This document shows positions 44,725 through 56,489 of a stretch of 64,000 nt of DNA, one piece after another. A program made the translations under genes and the position numbers. The notes under the pieces are model-generated. The model was not told the DNA's origin and ran no database searches. It was given only the letters and a program-made list of their open reading frames with translations. The first letter of the stretch is position 1; each line of letters begins with the position of its first letter. This DNA comes from Stenogyne calaminthoides (taxonomy: Eukaryota > Streptophyta > Magnoliopsida > Lamiales > Lamiaceae): assembly GCA_037126765.1 (NCBI GenBank), contig JBBCBC010000034.1:20086691-20150690 (forward strand), written 5' to 3'.

Positions 44725-46373
44725 TTTATTTTTTCTGCAATAACATAGTATTTTCGCAATTAATGTTAAAAATTATAAAATATTTCTATACATTTACATA
44801 TGGAAAATGCTACTTAATTTGTATATTAATTTCTTTATAATTAGATATATATAACGTGTAGTACTCCTATTAGAGGACTCTGCTTATATTAAAATTTCAT
44901 AAAAACATAATATTTGTTAAATTAATTATTTAATTTGTCTATAAATTCATGAGTAATAATTTATTAAAAAACATGAAGGCTATATAATTTATTAATTAAG
45001 ACATTATGTCCAACTTCAATTAACCCAACTTAATTTTTTAACTTATAAATTATAAAGAGTTTATTTTAAGATAGATGTTAAAAATTTTATTTTACCAAAT
45101 AAATTTAAGAAGTTCATAAATTTTGAGACAACTTATCTATCTGAAAGAGCTTAAAAGTTACGCCTCAAACAGACTCTAATTAGAGGTTGAAAATGATAAG
45201 ATTGAAAACCAATATTCATCAATGTTAAGTTCATCGCAAATTTGAAAATTAGCTTCCTCTAATTTATTTTTCCTGGTTTTATTGCATAAACCCATGATTT
45301 ATTAGTGTAGAACATTTGACCAAACATTTACACAATTGTCAAGTTACATCATAGTGAAAAAGTAGTTGATTCACATTTTATCTTATACATAGAAAACTTT
45401 CAACAAAGCAGAGGTCAATTTGTTTCCCATCAAGTCCAATTTTTCAAATGGTGAAAACCACATATAAATACTTATTAATTTGGCAATCTCCATCGTCTAC
45501 TCACCATTATTTACATACATTTTTTTTTATATGTGAGAATGTTGTATTTTAATTATAGATCTGCTTCAAGTCAATACATCTCTTTATTGCGGAGATATGT
45601 ACAAAGTAAACCTGATGCAGGGGTGGATTACTACATACGTGGCAGCAGTTTTTTCCGGTAGTCCGCAGTCGCCAACTTGCAGCGGCCGTCGTTTTCATTC
45701 ACTCCGGGTAAACATTGTCTTGTCGATTAACCTTCTTTCCTTTTGATCTTTCTTTTCTCTTCCTTTATGACTGATGGGATTAAGCGTAAATTGATAGAGC
45801 ATTCAAATATTTTGTGCGGACATTGAGCGACGGTAATGGGAAAATATGAAATTAATTGTGGTAGATGAAACTTGTTTCATATTGACACATGACAGAAATT
45901 TGAAAGACTCAAATTACCACATGACATCACCTATTTCAAACTAAACAACACCTGATTTAAAACATTCTACTTTTATAGTATATAAGATAAGATTTTATTG
46001 GTAATAGTTAATGTATAATAATACGGTATATAAAGATATTCATAGTCTTTTCCAAAACAAAACCTTTAATTTCTACAATAGGTAAAGAAAAGGTCGTTCA
46101 TGACCGTGTTTCTTTTCTTAATTTTGGTTAACTAAAGGAGTTGGAAATTCAAATAGTATCTTTATTATATAATATATTTTAATTGATATTCCTCTCGAAA
46201 CTCAAATTTATATTAAATGACCTTTAATATTTTTTTGCATCTTTGTTTTTCTCTTCAAATTTATTGTTTTTATAGTCAGATTGGTAATTAATGAGGACAA
46301 TGAACTCTGTCACTGGTTCATTGAACTGTTAAAAGAATATCGGATAACTTGAATATTTATTTATATACATACT
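44725..46373. other. Intergenic, AT-rich; one GC-richer patch
   Basis: No gene is supported. 45558-45715 is less AT-rich and preceded by an acceptor-like TTATAG. It might be an alternative last exon of the cysteine-rich gene, since the frame would stop after about 16 codons, but this is weak. The remainder is AT-rich and low-complexity. Confidence 0.4.
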
Positions 46374-47477
46374 TGTTGGGGTTATACCGGAAAGTATCTT
46401 TTTACTTTGTATAACCAAACTGAATTTCTATCTTATTTGCTGGAATAAATTATTTATCACTGTTGCTTTAAATATGATTGAATGTTACATATATAAATTG
46501 CATATCTGTTCAATAAATAGTACGTGTTACATTGTAGTTAATTTAGTGATACCAGATCACAGAAGATTAAATAAACAGTTCCTTGTAACAAAGTACAGAA
46601 TTCACAACCCAGATGGAAATGAACAATCCATCGTGAAAGGTTGAGGTGTAAGGGTCAGATTGATTTGTCTTGACAAAGAGATTGTACTAGTACATTATGA
46701 TGCGCTGAATAGGACCTAAAGGAGGATAAATTCTTCAGTGTTGAATATAGAAGAATTAGACCTCAGTGGTTCGTTATTTCTTGATCCCCGTCCCTTATAT
46801 AGGATCGTGTGAAATTAATAATTATTGCTTTGACTTATGTTGGGTAGAGAATCAATTTGATTCAATACTTTATATCTTGGGCAATATGTTGGTCCCGGTG
46901 CAAACGAGTCTTACACGTGTATGGGGGGGGAATACACGTGTTCAGTGTTTTTAAAACTTTTTCTTACTGAGGCCAGCTTGGGTCAGATAATCCTGAATAT
47001 TAGGTCCTGAGAAGCACAAATCGCTCTGAGTCAAAGTCTACTGAGACAGTGATCCTGAGCTGCTTTCAGAAACCTCACATAATCCCAACTGAGTCCTGAG
47101 TTTCAGAGATCCTGAGTTGCTTGGATCAGATAACTAACTTACTGAACCCTCAGAAGAGTAAGTTCAGTTTGGTAACTATCTGTTCTAGCTACTCAGATGT
47201 GCGGAATGGTTGGCCCTTTAGTTTATACTCGTTTTAAGCTTTCCTGAAAACCTTCCTTTAATGGAATAGTGATTAGGCTGTGATTCAATTACATGCAACT
47301 TCCAGTGGATTGATTCCAACTGAAATGTCAGTGAAAATATGCTTTCAAACTCAGTGATGCAACAGTTAAGCACAGATAAAGAAAGCAATAAACAACACAT
47401 CAGTTTATAGTGGTTCAGAGACTCAAGCTCCTACGTCCACTCTCTCTGATCCTCAGAGAAATTCACTAATCACTTTT

Positions 47478-47697
47478 GAGCTTTCTGACTACCTTGCATA
47501 GTTTACTTACTCAACTCGGCCCTAAGCTTTCTGACTACTCCACGTAGTTTACTTACTCAACCCGACCTTGAGCTTTCTGACTACCTCCGTAGTTTACTTA
47601 CTCAAACACAAACAAGCTTTCAGACTACCTCTGTAGCTTACTAACTTCTCCTCTAGAGCTTTCTGACTACTCCTTGTAGTTTACTAACTCTTTACAA
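47478..47697 (-). repeat. Five tandem units of about 45 bp in family B LTR copy 1
   Basis: Units contain GAGCTTTCTGACTAC, a short variable part and GTAGTTTACTTACTCAA. The same array is at 51273-51487 in the second copy, so it is part of the family LTR. Confidence 0.75.
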
Positions 47698-48469
47698 CTC
47701 TTCTCACCAACAAACACACTCCAACTACCTTCTCAAGGGTTTGGGCTAGGATGAGATATCCTTTACAATGAAGTAAAATGCAAAGGGTTAGGATATCTCG
47801 ACTAAGCTTCGGATATGTCTTATCAAGCTAGGCTTAGTTTAATGAGCTCTCTTCAATATAAAAGCACTTGGGAAATTCTAAGTTTTTCGAGTGCTTTAAC
47901 TTTGCGATAATAAGTTTGAGCTTCTTGAGTTGCTTATAAATTTTCCGTAACCTTACAAATGTAGAGGGTCACAAGTATTTATAGGCATACACCAAGGTCC
48001 TTCATGAAAACTATCCGTTGGAGAGATAGCTTCGTGAGTTTCCTCTTATGGTGTGTGAGGAACGGCTATATTTAGGGTTTGAAACTCCCTAACACGTTTT
48101 AGGCAATAGCCTTTCATGTAGCCGATCTTCACTTTTTGCAGTCTGGAACTTTTGTACTTCTGACATCTTTTTCAGCTACCTGTCACTATCAGTGTCAGTA
48201 TGGTACAGTGCTGTCTTCATCTTTTTTACTTTTGTTTCCAGTTAAAGATAGACACCTTCAACTGCTCTTTTGGTTACAAACTCTGAGTTGATATAACCTT
48301 AACAACACTCTGACTTAGTTCCTTTTGTCTGCATTTGAATGTCTTGGCAAATATCTATTTTTCTAAGGAATCGCGATCTTCTCAGTATTGCATCCTTTAG
48401 ATAGATATTCTCAGTGCCTTGGAACATTCGGGGTTTATCTTGAGCATTCAAGACATTACGAAGTCTTGA

Positions 48470-48800
48470 TAATTTTGTGCCTTGATATTCTTGATCTTGA
48501 TCTTGATCTTGCGTCTTGAGTCTTACGAGTCTTGGTCTCACGAGTCTTGAGTCTTCGAGTCTTCAGCGTCTTCTGAGTCTTGAGTCTTACGAGTCTTGAC
48601 GATATATTGGTGATATATCGAGTCTTCATCTTTGAGTCTTGATTACTCAATTTCATCTTGAGTCTTGATATCTCGATTTTCCACTTGAGTCTTGATTCTC
48701 GATTTCATCTTGAGTCTTGAAACTTCGGTTTCATCATTGAAACTTTAGTTTCTTGTAAACATCTTGAGTCTTGGAATCTTGAGATCTGTCGATCTATATC
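48470..48800 (-). repeat. GAGTCTTGA-type simple tandem repeat in family B LTR copy 1
   Basis: Many degenerate copies of TCTTGAGTCTTACGAG and CTTGATCTTGAT are present. The matching region of copy 2 (about 52300-52560) is shorter and reads more TCTTCAG. The repeat creates Lys/Thr/Arg-rich frames on the minus strand that should not be read as genes. Confidence 0.7.
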
Positions 48801-50434
48801 TGCTGACTATACATTTTGCAGATATCATCCTGAATACTAAAACTGAATCCTGACTTAACTATCAAGATTATCCTGAACATGTCATACTCAGGGGTTTTGG
48901 GATCTAATCAAAATCATATATCTTTATTAAATTCATCTCCCAACACAATATTATTAGTTACATGACGATTGCTAAGATTTATCTGAGAGAATGTGTAAGC
49001 GAACGCGTCTTGCTTGATTTGTCCCCTTGGGAGGCTCAGAAGTTTTATCATACTAAATCTTGCAAGTGGAATTAGTTTTCAGTATGGATAATAATGTTGA
49101 GCCGTTCTTGAACCAGGGAAGAAGATATTAATTAATGTGGAGCTATTTCAGTGGCTTAAATTAATTAATGGACCGGATAATCTTAAACACAGAAAATAAT
49201 AACCGGGAGCCATATTAACAATAATATGAGTTAAGATGGATAGTGCAATATTAATTATGTAGTGGGATTAATTAATATTTATGGGCTTGAATAATATTAT
49301 GGCTCAATATTGATAATTAAAGGTCCATTGGAAGGTCCAATCTTAATTCTCCTAAAGGCCCCTCAAGTAGCCCAAAGATAAAGTCCAATAACTGAAAAAT
49401 GTGTTTAAAATAAAATAAATTATTGTTGCCTATTTTTCCTAGTTAATTTCGAAAATAATAAATAAAAGGGGAGAAAAGATTTTTTTTGAATTTTGTTATG
49501 GAATGAAGATAAGTATTCATAGAATACAAGATTATCTCATTGAATTCAAAAAATCTCCCACTTCGTTATTTATTAAGCAATTTTCGAAAATTTTGATAAA
49601 ATAAGGAAAGGAAAGATTTTCTTGAAAAGATATTATGAGAGATATGTATTCTTGGAATACCAGAATATCTCATAAATTCAAGAAGATCCAAATCTTGGAT
49701 TCCTATTCCTTATTATTTTCGAAATATGCCATAAAATAAGGAGGTTAGATTTTGTGGAATATTTAATTATGGAGAAAAGAATATATGTGATATATTCAAC
49801 TTTTCATGGAGATCAAGGAAAAGATTTTCTCATCTTATTCACACACAAAAAAAATCGGCCACCCCTAGTATTATAAATAGGGGATGAATTTTTCATCCCC
49901 AGAGCAATTCTGTGTGTTCGAAAAATTAGAAATCCACAAAGGTGGTGCAACATAATTTTATTTTTCCTTTTGTTAATTGTTCGTGAGCATCATTCCACCG
50001 GATTGTTGAACAAGGACGAGTGAATACTTGAGAAGGCTCTTTGGGTTTGTTCGTGTGAACGAGGTTTCCATCTTCTCAACCATTGTCACTATAAGAGGTT
50101 ATTTCACGTAAACTCCTAACAATTCCGCATGCATAGGGATTTATGTGGCTTGTTTATATGCATGATTTGTTGTTGAATTATTATTTGAATTAATATAGGA
50201 TTAATTCATGCTAGTAATAATTGTTAGAATTAAATTTGTATTTAAATATTCACCCCGAATAGATCTGGACAATTATTTCCCCAACAATATAAGCACGTAA
50301 CCCGTGAATTCGCGGGATTGAAAAGAAAATTTTATAATATTATTTTAAATTAAATACTTTAAATATTTAATTAATATAATTTATTTATTTATTAATAGAC
50401 ATGATTTAATTTTTAATATTGTATGTTTATAATA

Positions 50435-52916
50435 TACTCTCTCCATCTCGAGCAAAACTTTACATTTGGTATTTCGGGAGTCCCGCCCAAAGTTTTACAC
50501 TTTCTTTTTTTGGCAAGTTGTGAATCCACTTTTCTTAATAAATATTCCTATTTTATTGAAAATTACGTCAATTGTCACTCAATTAATATTAAAATACACA
50601 CTTTTTTTCTACTCCTCCATCCTATTTTTGATTATCCGGTTACTATAGACGCGGAGATTAAGAAAAAGTAGGAGATAATATTTGTTGGTCCCGGTGCAAA
50701 CGAGTCTTACACGTGTAGGGGGGGGGAATACACGTGTTCAGTGTTTTTTAAAACTTTTTCTTCCTGAGGTCAGCTTGGGTCAGATAATCCTGAAGATTAG
50801 GTTCTGAGAAGCACAGATCGCTCTGAGTCAAAGTCTACTGAGACAGTGATCCTGAGCTGCTTTCAAATACCTCAGATAATTCCAACTGAGTCCTGAGTGT
50901 CAGAGATCCTGAGTTGCTTGGATCAGATAACTAACTTACTGAATCCTCAGAAGAGAGTTCAGTTTGGTAACTATCTGTTCTAGCTACTCAGTCGTGCGGA
51001 ATGGTTGACCCTTTAGTTTATACTCGTTTTAAGCTTTGCTGAAAACCTTCCCTTTATGAATTAGTGATTAAGCTGTGATTCAATTACATGCAACTTCAGT
51101 GGATTGATTCCAACTGAATATCAGTGAAAAGTATGCTTTCAAAATCAAGTTAATGCAACAGTTAAGCACATATAAGGAAAGCAATAAACAACACAACAAT
51201 TATAGTGGTTCAGAGACTCAAGCTCCTACGTCCACTCTCTCTGATCCTCAGAGAAATTCACTAAACACTTCTGAGCTTTCTGACTACCTCGCGTAGTTTA
51301 CTTACTCAACTCGGCCCTGAGTTTTCTGACTACTCCACGTAGTTTACTTACTCAACCCGACCTTGAGCTTTCTGACTACCTCCGTAGTTTACTTACTCAA
51401 ACACAAACAAGCTTTCAGACTACCCCTGTAGCTTACTAACTTCTCCTCTAGAGTTTTCTGACTACTCCGCGTAGTTTACTAACTCTTTGAAACTCTTCTC
51501 ACCAACAAACACACTCCAACTACTTTCTCAAGGGTTTGGGGTTTCTCGGTTGGTTTCCAACTAGGATGAGATATCCTTTACAATGAAGCACAATGCAAAG
51601 GGTTAGGATATCTCGACTAAGCTTTGGATAAATCTTATCAAGCTAGGCTTAGTTTAGTGAGCTCTCTTCAATATAGAAGCACTTGGGAAATTCTAAGTTT
51701 TTCGAGTGCTTTAACTTTTGCAAGAATAAGTTCGAGCTCTTGAGTTGCGTATAAATTTCCCGTAACCTTACAATGTAGAGGGTCACCAGTATTTATAGGC
51801 ATACACCAAGGTCACTCTTGAAAACTATCCGTTGGAGAGATAACCGTGAGTTCCCTCTTATGGTGTGAGAAGCTTGGCTATATTTAGGGTTTGAAACTCC
51901 CTAACACGTTTTAGGCAATAACCTTTCATGTAGCCGATCTTCACTTTTTGCAGTCTGGAACTTTTGTATATCTGACATCTTTTTTGAATGACACATCCTT
52001 TGTCGATTGTCGATATATGGCATGATGTCGTCTTTCTCTTTTTGACTTTTGTCTCCAGTTAAAGGTAGACACCTTCAACGACTCTTTTTGGTTACAAACT
52101 CTGAGTTTGATATAACCTTAACAACACTTCTGACTTAGTTCCTTTTGTCTGCATTTGAATGTCTTGGCAATATCTATTTTTCTAAGGAATCGCGATCTTC
52201 TCAGTATTGCATCCTTCAGATAGATATTCTCAGTACCTCGGAACATTCAGGTTTATACTGAGCATTCAGTACATTACTGAGTCTTCAATAATTACTGTGC
52301 CATCAGTATTCTTGATCTTTAATCTTGATCTTGATCTTGTGTCTTGAGTCTTGAGGTCTTACGAGTCTTGAGTCTTACGAGTTCTTGGACCGATACTGCT
52401 GAATCTTCGTCTTTGAGTCTTGATTCCTCGGTATCTATTGAGTCTTTAGTATCTCAGTTTCAGACTGAGTCTTCAGAACCTTCAGTTTCATACTGAAACT
52501 TCAGTTTCCTCAGAAAGATACTGAGTTCTTCAGAGTCTTCAGAACCTATCCTGAACTATATCTGCTGATTATACATTTTGCAGATAACATCCTGAATACT
52601 CTAAAAACTGAATCCTGACTCAACTATCAAGATCATTCTGAACATGTCATACTCAGGGGTTTTGGGATCTAATCAAAATCATATATCTTTATTAAATTCA
52701 TCTCCCAACAATATTATTAAATGGTGTAAAGTGGGTAAAGTGAGTTTGGTGGAGGGAAATAGTAGTATTAAATGGTGTAAAGTGGGTTTGGTGGAGAAAA
52801 ATAATATTATGAAATAGTATTGAAAGTTGTTTTATTTCCTGTTTAAGAAATGACCAAACAAAATTAGGACAGCTATTTACGGAAAGTGTACAATCAAAAT
52901 TAGGACAGAGGGAATA
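50435..52916. mobile_element. Stowaway-like MITE split by a solo LTR
   Basis: TACTCTCTCCATCTCG at 50435 and GGACAGAGGGAATA ending at 52916 form the inverted ends characteristic of Stowaway elements (CTCCCTCCGTCC type), with TA at both sides. Without the inserted solo LTR (50683-52710) the element is about 450 bp. It has no coding capacity. Confidence 0.6.
50683..52710 (-). mobile_element. Solo LTR, SIRE-like family B, copy 2 (TSD ATATT)
   Basis: It reads TGTTGGTCCCGGTGCAAACG...CTCCCAACA, 2028 bp. ATATT is found at 50678-50682 and 52711-52715. It aligns throughout with 46887-48945 and lies on the same strand, with TATA at 51790-51797 (minus). It carries about 25 bp near 51537-51560 (TTTCTCGGTTGGTTTCCAAC) absent from copy 1. 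No internal region is present. Confidence 0.9.
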
Positions 52917-55265
52917 TCTTTTTACTTTCCTTACACATCCCACCAACCAACAATACATCACTTATCTACTAATTGAGAATTAACCCCCACCGTTAAAAAA
53001 AAACTATGTAATATATTATTTATGGTATCTTATATTATTCAATTTTTAATCTGAATTATTAATTTTATTAGAATTGATCTTTACCTTTCAATAAATTTTC
53101 TTGGATAAAAAAATACGTACGTATATTAACATCAGATAAGAGAGATTTCATCTTGACCTGAATTACTTTTTGAGTTCGCTAAAATTTTAGTTTGATGTCA
53201 AATATTTAGAATAGAGTAATACATTATTATGGTAAAATTTTGAAAAAATAGAAATAACAAATTTTGAAATAACAAATTTTACTCAGATATAATTAGCTAT
53301 AACTGTTTAAAATCCTTTAAACAATTAAATTTTCCAAAAGATATTATAATATATATTTGGCTGAATTTAGATATTCTTTTGAACAAAGATAATTAATTTA
53401 TTTATAATAAATTGGGATCAGCACCCATATTTGCAAAAAGGTTAACAAATTTTGACGGAATTTTAATGGTCAAGATGCTTATTTATTGATTGGGAGGGGC
53501 TAAATTGGCATAATCTGCCCATGACAGAATGATTAAAAAATAAATTAATTCAAATATGATATTATATAATTATTTATCTACCCTTAATTAGTTTAACATT
53601 ACTTTTAATTTTGAAAATGAGAAACATTGTTGATGGTTTTTCTTAGGTACATTAGATATTTAAATAATTCATCATAATTGAAAATACTAAAAAAATTATA
53701 TTCTGGCTAGACAGAATCTTGCCATGTAGAATTACCCTTATTGATTTTGAAAGATGAGATGTTCAATTAAAAAAAGAAAAAGAGATACATTTTAAACTCC
53801 TATTTTATAAAAATACATGAGAATCTGATAAATATTTTTTTTTGATTAACATACATTAAATAAATTAACCAAGTAATAAATATAAATAAAAGATATGTTA
53901 TTGTCCATGGTCAATCGCGCATGTTTGCTTATGTTTCAAACTTGAATACTGCTAATTATATATGCAATTGTCATAAATATTTATAAACAATTGAGAATTT
54001 AAAATTAGTTACCTCAATATTCTTTGTAATATACAAAATAAAATCAGATTAACAAATTCATCTCAAATTACTTACCTCAATATTCCCTACAATATACAAA
54101 TGCAAATCAGATTAATAAATTAATCAAATCGGAAGAATTGTTATGAACAGAAAAGAAGAAACCTATGAACAAAAAAAAATATTCCCTTCAATTTACAAAA
54201 CAAATTGATATTGTTGATCATTTACACCATTGTCATAAACATTCATGACTAATTGTAAATTCAAAATGCTTACTCAATATTCCCAACAATATACAAATCG
54301 AAATCAAATTAACAAATTCATCAAGTTAGATAAATTGCTATGAACAAAAAAGAACAAACATATGAACAGAAAAATATGTCATGCAATATACAAAACAAAT
54401 TGATATTGCTTATCATGTACACAATTGTCATAACCATTCATAATTAATTGAAAATTCAAATTACTTATCCCAATATACCCTGCAATATACAAAATAAAAC
54501 ATATTAACAAATTCATCTCAATTACTTACCTCAATATTCTCTGCACTATACAAAACAAAATTAAACTGACAAATTCATCCAATTAGAAAAATTGCTATAC
54601 ACAAAAAAAGAAAAGAAAAGTATAATATGGATATATATATATATATTTTTAGATTTGAGATTTCATTATCCTTCACTTCGTCTCACTTGCAAGTTACAGA
54701 AACTTGAGAATACATAAATTAAATTTATCAGTGAAAATACGTATCACATATCTCTTATTTATTAAACGTGAATCACCCCCAATTTATATGATGACTTTAT
54801 TTTAAATTTTAAATTTCTATGAAAAGTTATTTATAGTATTATTATTAATTTTTTAATTTTTTTTAATCTCAATCATTTATTATTTAATTTAAATCTTTAT
54901 CGTCCATATCCCTTATCTATTAATGTAATTGTGAATCACCAAAATTCATGTGGTTGCTCTATTTTAAATTTTTAGATTTCTATGAGAAATCATTTATGGT
55001 ATTGTTAATAATATAATTAAAAAAAATTAATTTATGTCATTCAATTCTTTTGTAGAATAGGCTTAATATAATTACTAATTTGTCATGGTCATTTAAATCT
55101 TCTTATGCTAACATCAATCTTAATTTACGATAATTAAACATTTTTAACATATATTACTATTGGCTGGGAAAATTATTCACGCAGCAGATTTGTAGAAAAA
55201 TAAAAAATTTAAGAGTGGGTCTCTAGTGCACTTGGCCCAAGTGCACCGTACACTCATGCAACTGA
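52917..55265. other. AT-rich intergenic region with a degenerate tandem repeat
   Basis: No gene is seen. 53960-54610 contains about three diverged units of roughly 200-260 bp with ATTGTCATAAACATTCAT, ACCTCAATATTC and AATATACAAA words. 54700-55030 has a duplicated stretch beginning ATTAAACGTGAATCACC / ATGTAATTGTGAATCACC. 55210-55260 has GTGCACTTGGCCCAAGTGCA, similar to the ends of the MITE in ACBP3 intron 1. Confidence 0.5.
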
Positions 55266-55269
55266 ATAA

Positions 55270-55573
55270 CCCATTAAAAAAATACTTGATCAATTAAATA
55301 TATTAGACATATTATGTGGATACATGGGTAGGGTTGGGCGAGTGAATAACTCTAAAGATAAAGAATTAGTCAAATAGTTATTTCTTAGTCCAACTAATAC
55401 TTCTTCTCTTTACAGCTAATACTAGAACTTTAAGCCTTTCTAGCATATTGTATAAATAGGAACTCAGTTCATAGGATTACTTACTGGTTCATTTGATACT
55501 TCTCTCCCAAATTGTAAAACGGTTATTCATTAAATAGAGTTCATGTTGATTCTTGTTATTCTTGGATTTACAG
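55270..55573 (+). repeat. Probable 5' LTR (right part) of a truncated copia element
   Basis: TATAAATA at 55451-55458 and an end TTGGATTTACA, followed by TGGTATCAG (55581-55589, tRNA-Met PBS), indicate the LTR end. The left border is not resolved because no second LTR is available for comparison. Confidence 0.5.
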
Positions 55574-55825
55574 CTTAATATGGTATCAGTTTGTGATTCG
55601 AATTCGTTCATTCAGAATTCGATTGCAATGCTTTAGGTTTTTCTTCGATCCGTTTTTTTTTTCGTTCCGCTGATTCTCGGTCATTTTTCCAATCGATTTA
55701 TTGTTTCTTTTTGGATTTTTCCAATTGATTCTCGGATTATTCCGTTTCTTTCCCGATTCGTGTTTATCATGATCATTATTCTGGTATTTTTTTTCTTGTT
55801 GCGATTTCTTTGGTGATTTCTGGTT

Positions 55826-56485
55826 ATGGCGATTAACTCCGAATCCCTAAATCCGCTTGAAAATCCCCTTTCTCCACTGGCTTTACACCCTAACGATAAT
55901 CCTGCGATTTCGATAGTCTTGGAGCCATTGGATGGTTCCAATTTTGTCTCTTGGAGTCATGCGGTGAAGCGTGCGCTTAGCGTCAAGAATAAGGCTCCGC
56001 TTATTGATGGATCTCTTTCGATTCCCGCTGAAGATGTTGATCGCGTCATTTATGGTGCCTGGGTACGTGCTAATGATTTAGTCATAACCTAGATTTTAAA
56101 TTCCATTAAGCCTGATATTAAGAAGACTCTGGAAAATTTTTCTTATGCTAAGGAAGTTTGGGATGAATTGAGGGTGCGTTACACTCAATCTGATGATACT
56201 CGTGTGTATGAGTTAGAAAAGTTCTTAAGCTCGATTTTTAAGGGTAGTCAGTCTTTGGTTTCCTATTATAACCTGTTTAAATCATTGTGGGATGAGTGGT
56301 TGGGGTTTAGGCCTGCTTTAAAGTGTTCTTGCGGTGTCATGATGAATTGTACTTGTGAGTTACCTAAGCAGTTAGCCAAACAACAAGAAAAGGATGCCAT
56401 TGTCAAGTTTATGATAGGATTGGATTATTCCTATTATGCTATCCGTTCTCAGATATTAATGCACGTTGTTAGTCGTGTTGAGTGA
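55826..56485 (+). pseudogene. Copia-type gag (UBN2/gag-polypeptide family), truncated
   Basis: The frame starts MAINSESLNPLENPLSPLAL and contains LEPLDGSNFVSWSHAVKRAL, KAPLIDGSLSIPA and GAWVRANDLVIT. A TAG at 56090-56092 (probably from CAG) follows. The same frame continues through ILNSIKPDIKKTLENF, AKEVWDELRVRYTQSDDTRV, YNLFKSLWDEW, CSCGVMMNCTCELPKQLAKQ and KDAIVKFMIGLDYSYYAIRS, and ends at TGA 56483. This is the N-terminal gag of a short-LTR copia element. Gag breaks off near 56470 before any zinc knuckle, and unrelated sequence follows, so the rest was lost. Confidence 0.8.
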
Positions 56486-56489
56486 AAAA

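Larger units (their letters stand above)
46887..48945 (-). mobile_element. Nested solo LTR, SIRE-like family B, copy 1 (TSD CAATA)
   Basis: It reads TGTTGGTCCCGGTGCAAACG...CTCCCAACA on the plus strand, 2059 bp. CAATA occurs at 46882-46886 and 48946-48950, and removing the element rejoins the interrupted copia LTR. TATA (TATAAATA on the minus strand) is at 47976-47983. No internal domain is present. The minus-strand end (GGGACCAACA) matches the end of the solo LTR at 29688-31422, so they probably belong to the same lineage. Confidence 0.9.
46374..50286 (+). mobile_element. Copia LTR (same family as 32198-40971, opposite strand), split by a nested solo LTR
   Basis: TGTTGGGGTTATACCGGAAA at 46374 and ATCTGGACAATTATTTCCCCAACA-type end at 50286 are the reverse complement of the copia LTR ends. 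The LTR sequence runs 46374-46886 and resumes at 48951-50286. Its TATA box is TATAAATA at 49872-49879 on the plus strand. No gag-pol is attached on either side, so it is a solo LTR or isolated fragment. The 5-bp flanks (ATACT and ATATA) agree at only three positions, so a target duplication is not proven. It is longer and visibly more diverged than the other three copies. Confidence 0.8.

Noticed and set aside
48299..48656. Two minus-strand frames rich in Lys, Thr, Arg and Gln
   Set aside because: They read through the GAGTCTTGA simple repeat of the family B LTR.
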